A model generated the notes under the pieces. That model saw nothing but the letters and a program-made list of their open reading frames with translations, was not told where the DNA came from and made no database searches. Shown one piece after another: positions 28,636 through 36,431 of a stretch of DNA of 64,000 nt; positions within the stretch are counted from its first letter, which is position 1, and each line of letters starts with the position of its first letter. Location of the stretch: positions 1 through 64,000 of the forward strand of contig CAIPQU010000009.1 in assembly GCA_903867305.1 (NCBI GenBank), read 5' to 3'. The position numbers were made by a program, and so were the translations under genes. Source of the stretch: an uncultured beta proteobacterium. Lineage in GTDB: Bacteria > Pseudomonadota > Gammaproteobacteria > Burkholderiales > Burkholderiaceae.

Positions 28636-29436
28636 ATGACTGATCGTTTAAAGGGAAAGGTGGCATTAATTACTGGAGCAGGATCGGTTGGTCCTGGCTG
28701 GGGCAATGGGCGAGCCATGACTGTTCGATTTGCACAAGAGGGCGCAAAAGTATTTGCTGCTGATATTGATGAGGCACGTCTGGATGAAACACTCTCTTAT
28801 GCTGGTGATCATCAGGTGAATATTCAAAAAGGGATTGTGGATGTCATGCAATCATCTTCGATTCAAAGCATGGTTGACGAGTGCATCGCTCGCTTTGGCA
28901 GAATTGATATTTTGGTCAACAATGTTGGAGGCTCTGCCAAAGGTGGCCCCATTGAGATGACTGAAGAGATCTGGGATACCCAGGTAGATTACAACCTCAA
29001 AAGCGTTTTCTTAACTTGTAAATATGTGCTACCCGGAATGATTCAGCAAGGCTCTGGAGTAATTATTAATATGGCATCTACCTCAGGTATGCGTTGGACA
29101 GGGTCTGCCCAAATTGCCTACGCCGCAACGAAGGCTGGCATCATACAGTTTTCAAAAGTCTTAGCAGTTCAATATGCCAAGCAAAGTATTCGCGTCAACA
29201 CGATTGTGCCAGGGCAACTACATACACCAATGGTCGAGACCCGTCTGGCAAAACAACGCACTGGCGGAGATGTATCGGCTATTCTGGCGCAGCGTCAAGG
29301 GCGTATTCCTTTGCCTTTTATGGGCGATGGTATGGATACAGCGAATGCCGCAGTTTTTTTAGCCTCAGAAGAAGCCCGTTTTATTACAGGCACTGAAATT
29401 GTGATTGATGGTGGTATGTCAGCGAAGTGTGATTAA
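28636..29436 (+). CDS. Short-chain dehydrogenase/reductase (SDR)
   Basis: A 266-residue classical SDR. The cofactor motif is ITGAGSVGPGWGNGRA (longer glycine loop than usual), followed by NNVGG, the catalytic Ser in MASTSG, and YAATK (Tyr and Lys of the tetrad). Acidic residues AADID after beta-2 suggest NAD+ preference. I start at ATG 28636, after AGAGG at 28621-28625, instead of the TTG at 28630. It sits between a LigI-like lactonase and a Bug gene, so it probably oxidises an alcohol intermediate of the same pathway. Confidence 0.92.
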   Translation: MTDRLKGKVALITGAGSVGPGWGNGRAMTVRFAQEGAKVFAADIDEARLDETLSYAGDHQVNIQKGIVDVMQSSSIQSMVDECIARFGRIDILVNNVGGSAKGGPIEMTEEIWDTQVDYNLKSVFLTCKYVLPGMIQQGSGVIINMASTSGMRWTGSAQIAYAATKAGIIQFSKVLAVQYAKQSIRVNTIVPGQLHTPMVETRLAKQRTGGDVSAILAQRQGRIPLPFMGDGMDTANAAVFLASEEARFITGTEIVIDGGMSAKCD

Positions 29437-29449
29437 CAGAAAGAAAATA

Positions 29450-30412
29450 ATGAATAACAAAAACCGTTTGATTCAAGTAATGATGATCATTTTTAGCACC
29501 CTTGGGATATGCTCTGCGCAAGCTCAAAATAATATTGTCAAAATGTTAGTTGCTTTTCCGCCAGGTGGGCCTGTTGATTTTGTTGCAAGAACGATTGCAG
29601 AGCCCTTGGGTAAAGAACTTAATGTACAGATATTGATTGAAAATAAACCAGGTGGTAATGGTGCAATTGCTGCTGAATATATGATCAATGCTCCAGCCGA
29701 TGGCAAAGTACTTTGGTTCACCAGTGCGGGAGCAGTTGCGATTAATCCTGGGTTGTATGAAAAGCTACCCTATAACCCTTTAAAAGACTTAGCTCCAGTG
29801 TCACTTGTTGTAAACAATGTAGAGGTTTTGGTTGTTAACCCAGCAAGTCCGGCCAGTAATGGCGCAGAGTTTGTTGCCTTATCAAAACAAAAAGAACTCA
29901 CGATGGCATCTTCGGGTACGGGGAGTGTGCCACATTTAGCAATGGAACAACTTGCAGACTCCACTAAGGGCAAGCTCCTTCATGTCCCTTATAAGGGCGC
30001 TGCTCCTGCGATCACTGATGTGCTTGGAGGGCATGTGGATGGTTTTTTTGGAGACATCCCAGGCTTAATTAGCTATATAAAATCTGGCAAGCTCAAAGCC
30101 ATTGGCATCGCTGCAGATAAGAGAACGCCAACATTACCAGAAGTGAAGACATTTATTGAAATGGGTATTCCAGGAGTTGATTCGAATAATTGGTATGCTA
30201 TGTTTGCTAAAGCCGGAACACCCAAGGTAGATATCGACCGAATTAATGCGGCTATAAAAAAAGTTTTAGCCCAAGAAGACGTTAAGAACCGGTTGACCCA
30301 GTCTGGAGCTGACCCAGTAGGTTCGTCAGCTGAAGAGCTTGGAGCCATTTTAAAGAGTGACATTAATAAATGGACAAAATTAATTAAAGCTAAAAATATC
30401 AAACCGGAATAA
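29450..30412 (+). CDS. Bug-family TTT substrate-binding protein (Bug 3)
   Basis: A 320-residue receptor. The signal peptide (residues 1-25) ends in CSAQA before QNNIVKML. Ligand loops are VAFPPGGPVDFVAR (conserved Asp), ENKPGGNGAIAAEY and HVPYKGAAPAITDVLGG. I start at ATG 29450, which gives a normal signal peptide; a longer in-frame start at 29405 would lie within the SDR gene and add a non-signal stretch. It is 13 bp after the SDR gene and 2 bp before the CMD-like gene. Confidence 0.93.
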   Translation: MNNKNRLIQVMMIIFSTLGICSAQAQNNIVKMLVAFPPGGPVDFVARTIAEPLGKELNVQILIENKPGGNGAIAAEYMINAPADGKVLWFTSAGAVAINPGLYEKLPYNPLKDLAPVSLVVNNVEVLVVNPASPASNGAEFVALSKQKELTMASSGTGSVPHLAMEQLADSTKGKLLHVPYKGAAPAITDVLGGHVDGFFGDIPGLISYIKSGKLKAIGIAADKRTPTLPEVKTFIEMGIPGVDSNNWYAMFAKAGTPKVDIDRINAAIKKVLAQEDVKNRLTQSGADPVGSSAEELGAILKSDINKWTKLIKAKNIKPE

Positions 30413-30414
30413 AT

Positions 30415-30933
30415 ATGAATAAACGTATACAAGAAGTTTTACCAGGATCCAGACCCGAATTAGCAGAAATTGAGGCGAAGATATTAAAAGAGCGGGGCCG
30501 TATTTCGCCACTTTATCAAGTCTTATTGAATAGCCCTGAGATTGCAAAGGGTTGGGAAACATTACTGAGCGCTGTCAGAAACAGAAGTTCATTACCAGCA
30601 CGTTTACGCGAGATCATGATCTTAAGAGTAGCAGTGATTAATCGTGCCCAGTTTGAGTTTGACGCACACGCTCCAATTGCGCGCAAAGAGGGCGTTAGTG
30701 AAGAGCAAATTGAATTGTTACAGCAAGACAAAGTCATCAGAGGTTTTTCTGACATTGAGATTTTAGTATTGGAGTTGACTGACGTGATGACGAAACAGAT
30801 TCAAGTTCCTGACGAGTTATATGACCAAGTCAAAGTACATTTTAATGATCAAGAAATCTTAGAGGTAGTGACAACCATTTCAGCCTACAACATGGTTTCA
30901 CGCCTTCTCAATGCTTTACATGTTGGACATTAA
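30415..30933 (+). CDS. Carboxymuconolactone decarboxylase-like (CMD) family protein, no CxxC
   Basis: A 172-residue helical CMD/AhpD-superfamily protein, a relative of the one at 13243. The core contains LREIMILRVAVINRAQFEF followed by DAHAPIARKEGVS; as there, the CxxC is missing and a His (DAHAP) lies on the active-site helix. It begins 2 bp after the Bug gene. With the LigI-like lactonase and SDR in the same operon, a carboxylactone or gamma-carboxylated substrate would make sense. Confidence 0.83.
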   Translation: MNKRIQEVLPGSRPELAEIEAKILKERGRISPLYQVLLNSPEIAKGWETLLSAVRNRSSLPARLREIMILRVAVINRAQFEFDAHAPIARKEGVSEEQIELLQQDKVIRGFSDIEILVLELTDVMTKQIQVPDELYDQVKVHFNDQEILEVVTTISAYNMVSRLLNALHVGH

Positions 30934-30965
30934 CAAAACACAAATAAGGAAAATTGGAGACAAAT

Positions 30966-31715
30966 ATGAAAAACATCATCAGATTCATGATAACAATCAT
31001 TGGTATAACTTTAGGGATACAAACGATGGCTGCTGAGATTAAAGTGATTTCTTCTGTTGCATTTAAAGAAGCTTATTTAGGGATGATTCCTGAGTTCGAA
31101 AAATCGACAGGAAATCGAGTTACGACATTATGGTTACCCACTGTTGAAGTCATGAGTCGCATGAAGGCTGGTGAAGCTGCAGATTTGGTCATTATTGCCG
31201 GCAATGGTATCGATGAACTCACCAAGCTCGGTAAGATACAGGCTGGTTCACGTCAAGATTATGTCAAATCAGGCATCGGTATCGGCATGAGGAAAGGATC
31301 GGTCAAGCCAGATCTGAGTTCAGCTGAATCGGTCAAGTCTGCCTTGCTTAGTGCAAAATCTGTAGCTTACTCAACCGGGCCAAGTGGGGTTTATTTAGTT
31401 TCTTTATTCCAAAAAATGGGGATAACGGATGCATTGGCACCAAAATTAAAAATCGTTCAAGGAGAGCCTGTCGGTGCTGTTGTTGAGCGTGGTGAGGCAG
31501 AGATTGGTTTTCAACAAGTTCCAGAAATACTCTCTGTTCCTGGAATTGATTTAGTGGGCCCACTACCTCCGGAGATTCAATACGTCACAGTATTTGCTTT
31601 TGGAATTCATGAAAAAGTTGGTGATATGACCGCAACAAAAGCCTTGATCAATACTTTGAAATCAAACGCAGCAGTTCCATTGATTAAAAAATATGGACTA
31701 GAAACTGCTTGGTAA
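30966..31715 (+). CDS. ModA-like periplasmic substrate-binding protein
   Basis: A 249-residue binding protein of the molybdate-binding/ModA-like fold (PBP type 2): AEIKVISSVAFKEAYLGMIP, then STGPSGVYL and EIGFQQVPEI. Signal peptide residues 1-22 end in TMA before AEIKV. I start at ATG 30966, 5 bp after GGAGA; the TTG at 30954 overlaps that site. No ABC permease or ATPase is nearby, which is unusual for ModA; members in catabolic operons probably bind organic ligands. It is the last gene of the 26520-31715 run. Confidence 0.85.
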   Translation: MKNIIRFMITIIGITLGIQTMAAEIKVISSVAFKEAYLGMIPEFEKSTGNRVTTLWLPTVEVMSRMKAGEAADLVIIAGNGIDELTKLGKIQAGSRQDYVKSGIGIGMRKGSVKPDLSSAESVKSALLSAKSVAYSTGPSGVYLVSLFQKMGITDALAPKLKIVQGEPVGAVVERGEAEIGFQQVPEILSVPGIDLVGPLPPEIQYVTVFAFGIHEKVGDMTATKALINTLKSNAAVPLIKKYGLETAW

Positions 31716-31728
31716 AAACCTACCCGAC

Positions 31729-32565
31729 TTACGGGTGATGGTGCATAAATTTGACAAAGCGTTCGGTGAGGAGGGGGTAAAACTCCTCCCATAAAGGGAA
31801 AGCGATGAGGTCAACATCTTGATCAGTTGTGGGCAATTTGAAAAGCTCACTTCCAGGAATGAGTTGATGCGCAGCGACACCGTTTTCACTAGCATGAGTT
31901 TTATCGTTACCAGGAACAACTAATACCGGCAGATTAAATTGTTGTAACTCTGTATTCTCCATACCCATGACAGGTGAGCGTGGCCCCTGTAAAAATTTCT
32001 CGAGCCAATATTCTTGTTGGGCAATATATTGTTTTGGATCCAAGGACATTAGATAGGCGCGATTATCTGGATTGAGTGCTAGACGATCGATATACGGTTG
32101 TGTATGACAAACACCTTCCATACCGTTTTCTTTAGCGGCATTGATAAACTGTAAGTAGTACATATTGGGTAGTCTTCCTGCCGCAAAATCCCCTCCGGTG
32201 ACGCGCATGAGTAAAAGAGCTTTAACCGCGTCTGGGTGCCTGCGACGCATCATCATTGATAAACGTGCGCCAGCAGATGAACCACCAAAATAGGCTGGTA
32301 GAGCATTTAGTGATTTCATGAGCTCATAAAGGTCATCAGCCCAAATTTCTTCCTCACCATCCGTACCCTCAAACAGCATTTGTGAGGCGCCAGTATTGCG
32401 GCGATCGTGGACTAGAACTCGAAATCCTTGCTGAGCAATTTGCTTGGCAAAAGGAACCATTTCGGCATGGCTATTTCGCCCACCAGAATTTAATGCTAAC
32501 CAGGGACCATGGTCCCCAAAAGTTTCATAAAAAATTTTGACTGAGCGAATCAAAGCATAGGGCAT
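31729..32565 (-). CDS. Alpha/beta-hydrolase fold protein
   Basis: A 278-residue alpha/beta hydrolase. The nucleophile S97 is in GGSSAGARL, the oxyanion region is LNSGGRNSH near residue 27, the acid is probably in VVPGNDKTH, and the late catalytic His is in the C-terminal third. The start is ATG 32565, just downstream of the Bug gene; the open frame extends 41 residues further, but that part lies in the Bug gene and is not hydrolase-like. Convergent with the ModA-like gene (13 bp gap). Esterase, lactonase and C-C hydrolase remain possible. Confidence 0.83.
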   Translation of the reverse strand: MPYALIRSVKIFYETFGDHGPWLALNSGGRNSHAEMVPFAKQIAQQGFRVLVHDRRNTGASQMLFEGTDGEEEIWADDLYELMKSLNALPAYFGGSSAGARLSMMMRRRHPDAVKALLLMRVTGGDFAAGRLPNMYYLQFINAAKENGMEGVCHTQPYIDRLALNPDNRAYLMSLDPKQYIAQQEYWLEKFLQGPRSPVMGMENTELQQFNLPVLVVPGNDKTHASENGVAAHQLIPGSELFKLPTTDQDVDLIAFPLWEEFYPLLTERFVKFMHHHP

Positions 32566-32578
32566 AAATAAGTTCTTT

Positions 32579-33541
32579 TTAATCGATTTTAATATTGGCG
32601 TCTTTGATGACTTTACCCCATTTGACAATTTCATCTTTGACAAATTGATTAAAACTGGCTGGGCTCTCACTACCAATTTCATAGCCATAGGTTGCGGCCT
32701 TTGCTTTGTAACCAGAGGTATTCATGACTTTGTTGATTTCTGCGAATAGTCTGATCACGACAGGTTCAGGAGTTCCTTTTGGTACAAAAATACCGTTCCA
32801 TCCAGCACCTTCTACCCCTCCTAGCCCTGCTTCAGCTAAGGTTGGCACCTCTGGAATGATCGAAATACGTTTATTACCAGCAACGCCAAGTGCTTTTAAT
32901 TTGCCTGACTTAATATGTTGAGCGACTACAACAGGGGCTAGGTAAGCCACCAAGACATGTCCTCCTAATAAATCTGGCATCTCAGCACCGATCGCTTTAT
33001 AAGGGATTTCCGTCATAGAAATTCCAGCCTTCGTTTTTGTTAATTCGCCAAGGAGTTGGGTAATTGAACCAGCGCCGCCAGTGGCATTGGTGATTTTTGT
33101 GGGATCTGACTTGGCTAGGGCAATAAACTCTTTTAGATTGTTCACAGGTAATGATGGATGAATCACCATGACCAGTGGCACACTGACTACACGAGTGACT
33201 GGTACTAAAGCATCGCCTAACTTACAGCAATTATTTTTTAAGAGTAAATCATTCAAAGCATTATTGACATTGCCATGTAATAACGTATATCCATCCGCTG
33301 GAGACCGAGCAACTTCATTCGCTCCGATAGCGCTATTTGCACCGGGCTTGTTATCAATAATGACTTGTTGTCCTAAAAGATCGGACATTCCTGGAGTTAA
33401 ATCTCTTGCCGCATTATCAACTGCACTGCCGGGTCCAGCGGGTTCAACGATTCGAATCGTTTTTGAAGGGTAAGAATCAGCAAAGATCAAGCCGCTGATT
33501 GAAAAAGAAAATATACATAATAGCTTTAAGATTTTTTTCAA
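32579..33541 (-). CDS. Bug-family TTT substrate-binding protein (Bug 4)
   Basis: A 320-residue receptor. I start at TTG 33541, which yields MKKILKLLCIFSFSISGLIF as a clean signal sequence and sits 6 bp after GGAG (minus strand of 33548-33551). An ATG at 33583 would lie in the upstream gene. The ligand loop is changed: VEPAGPGSAVDNAAR replaces the common PFPPGG-type loop but keeps the Asp. The KNNCCKLGD segment replaces the usual LPYDPxKD, so this is a divergent Bug. It lies between two hydrolase genes. Confidence 0.9.
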   Translation of the reverse strand: MKKILKLLCIFSFSISGLIFADSYPSKTIRIVEPAGPGSAVDNAARDLTPGMSDLLGQQVIIDNKPGANSAIGANEVARSPADGYTLLHGNVNNALNDLLLKNNCCKLGDALVPVTRVVSVPLVMVIHPSLPVNNLKEFIALAKSDPTKITNATGGAGSITQLLGELTKTKAGISMTEIPYKAIGAEMPDLLGGHVLVAYLAPVVVAQHIKSGKLKALGVAGNKRISIIPEVPTLAEAGLGGVEGAGWNGIFVPKGTPEPVVIRLFAEINKVMNTSGYKAKAATYGYEIGSESPASFNQFVKDEIVKWGKVIKDANIKID

Positions 33542-33558
33542 AAATAGCTCCGGTAAGG

Positions 33559-34350
33559 TTAAGCAGGTATTAAGAATGAACACAGGATTTCATTAAAACC
33601 CTCTGGATTTTGGAGATTCGCAATATGAGCAGCACCAGGGACTGGGCAATAAATTGCTCCAGGAATTTGTTCAGTGATTTGTCGCATGATGTCTTGCGGA
33701 CCACCAACTTTATCCTCAGCACCGCCCATTAACATGGTTGGAACCTTAATTTTTTTCAGTTGATCCTCAACATTTAAATTAATAAAAGCACTCACCACCC
33801 CATGATAGCCATCAGCACTAGTACCACGAATCATTTGACGAACCGCTTCTAATTTTTCTGGGTATTGCACTTTAAAGCTATCAGAAAACCAGCGTTGCGC
33901 TGTATTTTCCACGATCGACTCAATACCATTCTTACGAACATTATCGAGCAGGTCATGCCACATGCTAGCAAATGCAGGAACCATTTTGGAGCGGCAACAA
34001 CAAGGTACTAATTTAATAATTCGGTCAGAGTGATGGATGCCCATTGCTAGACAAATCGAACCTCCAAGCCCGAGCCCCATCAAATTACTTTTTTTAATGG
34101 CTAACTTATCCCAAAGAGCAAGTAAGTCTTGACAGAGTAATTCGACAGTGTAGACACCGTGGGTGCTACTCGTTTTACCCTGACCACGCAGATCGTATCG
34201 CAGAATATGGAAATCGTTTTTTAGAGCGTCAATTTGACCATCCCACATCGTTGTATCATTAGTAATGCCTGTCACCATGGTGAGCCACGGTTTATTTTCG
34301 TTACCATCAATGACATAGTGGATCTTGATGCCATTCGCTTCAACAATCAT
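33559..34350 (-). CDS. Alpha/beta-hydrolase homologue (3-oxoadipate enol-lactonase-like) lacking the Ser nucleophile
   Basis: A 263-residue protein with the overall fold of PcaD-type enol-lactonases: LRYDLRGQGKT near residue 54, acid-site GGAEDKVGGP, and the late His in PGAAHIAN. The nucleophile elbow reads MGLGLGGS (residues 91-98), so Gly94 (codon GGG at 34069-34071) stands where the catalytic Ser is expected. A Cys triplet (VPCCCRSK) follows about 25 residues later. Asp and His are kept. It may be inactive as a lactonase, or use another chemistry such as decarboxylation or ligand binding. It overlaps the upstream amidohydrolase gene by 4 bp. Confidence 0.82.
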   Translation of the reverse strand: MIVEANGIKIHYVIDGNENKPWLTMVTGITNDTTMWDGQIDALKNDFHILRYDLRGQGKTSSTHGVYTVELLCQDLLALWDKLAIKKSNLMGLGLGGSICLAMGIHHSDRIIKLVPCCCRSKMVPAFASMWHDLLDNVRKNGIESIVENTAQRWFSDSFKVQYPEKLEAVRQMIRGTSADGYHGVVSAFINLNVEDQLKKIKVPTMLMGGAEDKVGGPQDIMRQITEQIPGAIYCPVPGAAHIANLQNPEGFNEILCSFLIPA

Positions 34351-35396
34351 GATTTATCTCCAATGCTTATATGTGTTTTCATGAGTCCGTTGGCATTTGA
34401 GCAACAAACTTGATGAATTTCTTCAGGGCTTAAACCAACTGCAAAAACCGATTTGATACCTTCACGAATATACATTTCACCACCTTCAGGATCAAAAGGG
34501 CAGTCACTTGCAAAAACAACATGATCGGTTCCAAAAAAATCGAGGCCACATCGTAGTGCAGATGCAGAGCCGCCCAATACAGTATCGCCATAGAACATTT
34601 TGAAATATTCGATGGGTGGTTTACTGAGTGATTTGAGTACATCAGCTTCACTGTTATCAGCGCTTCGCGCACCGAGTTGTGCCCAGAGGGTTTCTGCACG
34701 ACCACTAAAGTAAGGAATCATTCCACCGCAATGGTGCGTAATCATTTTAAGATTAGGTAATTTTTCTAGTAATCCTGAAAACACAATGCGCGACATCGCC
34801 ACACTTGTTTCAAATGGCCAGCCTAAAACTTGCCAAACTTCATACTTCGACTTTTCTTCATCGACATAATCAGGTTTTTTTGCAAGACGAATTGGATGCA
34901 TCCAAATAGGAAGTTGATGATGGTTTGCCATTCGCTCGAAAATCGGAAAATAGTCTGGGTGGTCAAGTGCTACGCCATTAACACTAGATAAGACTTGTAC
35001 TCCTCGCGCCCCAAAATGTTCAATCGCATAATCCATCTCAATCAGAGCGGCTGCAGGATTATTCATTGGTAGAGTAGCGGCAAAGGTCGGAAAAAAGTCT
35101 GGCCAAGTTTGGCACATCTCATACATACCTTGATTGGCAATTCTGGCTAACTGAGGAGAGAGATCACCATCCACCAACATTTCGGGAGATGGCACAGCGA
35201 GCGTTAACACTTGCTTAACTTGTGGCCACTTTTTTAGCATCTCGACACGCGCCGGAATATCCCAAAGCAATCTGAGTGAACTCATTCTTTTCAAAAGACC
35301 TGGATCTTTACTATACTTTCTGAGCTCTTCCATGTAGCTTGGCGGCATGACATGGTTATAGATATCGATCACAGGTTGGGAATTCATCGCATTCAT
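34347..35396 (-). CDS. ACMSD-like amidohydrolase_2 family protein
   Basis: A TIM-barrel protein of the 2-amino-3-carboxymuconate-6-semialdehyde decarboxylase type. Motifs: VIDIYNHVMPPSY, PIWMHPIRLAKK, MITHHCGGMIPY and FASDCPFDPEGG. In the first motif the HxH metal pair is YNH: the first His is Tyr, known from a subset of the family. The start is uncertain among ATG 35405, 35396 and 35387; 35396 has AAGAAG at a sensible distance and gives 349 residues. It follows the Bug 5 gene closely and overlaps the next hydrolase by 4 bp. A decarboxylase or hydrolase role in ring-cleavage product metabolism is likely. Confidence 0.85.
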   Translation of the reverse strand: MNAMNSQPVIDIYNHVMPPSYMEELRKYSKDPGLLKRMSSLRLLWDIPARVEMLKKWPQVKQVLTLAVPSPEMLVDGDLSPQLARIANQGMYEMCQTWPDFFPTFAATLPMNNPAAALIEMDYAIEHFGARGVQVLSSVNGVALDHPDYFPIFERMANHHQLPIWMHPIRLAKKPDYVDEEKSKYEVWQVLGWPFETSVAMSRIVFSGLLEKLPNLKMITHHCGGMIPYFSGRAETLWAQLGARSADNSEADVLKSLSKPPIEYFKMFYGDTVLGGSASALRCGLDFFGTDHVVFASDCPFDPEGGEMYIREGIKSVFAVGLSPEEIHQVCCSNANGLMKTHISIGDKS

Positions 35397-35410
35397 CGTA
35401 TTCATCTTCT

Positions 35411-36397
35411 TTAATTTGCTTGTATGTTTGCGTCTTTGACGACTTTTTTCCAACGCGCTATGTCGGATTGAATAATATCTTTTAATTGCTCACCGTTCGT
35501 TAAACGGACATAGATGCCTAATTCATTTAGTTGTTTTTCAACATCTGGTAGTTTCATCACTGCAACATAGTCGTTGTAGATCTTCGTCTGGATATCCTTC
35601 GGTGTACCAGCAGGAACTAATACACCATACCACGGATAAAGGTTTTCTAGTTCAGGAATACCTTGTTCGGTAAAGGTTGGGACATCAGGCATTAACTCTG
35701 AACGTTTGGGACCAGTCACCGCAATCATTTTTAGTTTGCCGGATTTGGCAAAAGGTAATAGAGAATTAAATGTCGCGAACATCACTTGGACTTGACCACC
35801 GATGAGATCAGTTGTCGCGTTCGAGATTCCCTTATAGGGGACATGAACAATATCTAATCCTTTTAAGCTTTTGAGTAACTCCATCGAAAGATGATGGGGC
35901 GTACCATTTCCGGGTGAGCCGTAATTCAATAGCCCAGGCTTACTTTTAATCAGCGCGATGAGAGAATTAATATCTTTAGCTGGGAGGGTGTTGGTGACTG
36001 CAAGACCATAACTGGAAGTTGCGATTCGAGCAATGGGGTCTAGATCTTTAACTGGATCAAAAGGTAATGTTTTATAAACCGCTGGTGTCATGGTCATCGT
36101 ATCAATAGCCATCAATATGCTGTAACCATCGGGCGCTGACTTTGCAGCGTGATCGGTACCTATATTGCCACTTGCACCGGCGCGATTATCGACAATCACA
36201 GGCTGTTTCCAGCGATCACTGAGTTTTGGGCTAATAATTCTTGATATCGTATCGCTACCACTTCCTGAGGTGAAAGGAACTATCAGAGTAACTACTTTAT
36301 TGGGATAGTTTGCAGCGGTGTTTTGGGCGAAGCTTGGAGCCATCGATAAGAAAAAGATAGCTAATAACGAGAATAACTGGATTATTCCTTTTTTCAT
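35411..36397 (-). CDS. Bug-family TTT substrate-binding protein (Bug 5)
   Basis: A 328-residue receptor. Signal residues 1-24 end in SFA before QNTAANYP. The ligand loop is VPFTSGSGSDTISR, with SGSG in place of PGG and the Asp kept; DNRAGASGNIG and HVPYKGISNATTDLIGG follow. A good ribosome binding site (AGGGGAC) precedes the ATG. It is transcribed with the flavin hydroxylase upstream (34 bp gap) and with the amidohydrolase and hydrolase genes downstream. Confidence 0.93.
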   Translation of the reverse strand: MKKGIIQLFSLLAIFFLSMAPSFAQNTAANYPNKVVTLIVPFTSGSGSDTISRIISPKLSDRWKQPVIVDNRAGASGNIGTDHAAKSAPDGYSILMAIDTMTMTPAVYKTLPFDPVKDLDPIARIATSSYGLAVTNTLPAKDINSLIALIKSKPGLLNYGSPGNGTPHHLSMELLKSLKGLDIVHVPYKGISNATTDLIGGQVQVMFATFNSLLPFAKSGKLKMIAVTGPKRSELMPDVPTFTEQGIPELENLYPWYGVLVPAGTPKDIQTKIYNDYVAVMKLPDVEKQLNELGIYVRLTNGEQLKDIIQSDIARWKKVVKDANIQAN

Positions 36398-36431
36398 TTT
36401 GTCCCCTTGTAATACGACTAGTTTAATACAA

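Noticed and set aside
31716..31745. ACCCG/CGGGT hairpin between the ModA-like gene and the hydrolase
   Set aside because: Only a five-base stem with no T-run; not enough for a terminator call.
31729..32688. Apparent 319-residue hydrolase overlapping Bug 4 by about 110 bp
   Set aside because: The first 41 residues lie within the Bug 4 gene and are not hydrolase-like; ATG 32565 starts the recognisable protein.
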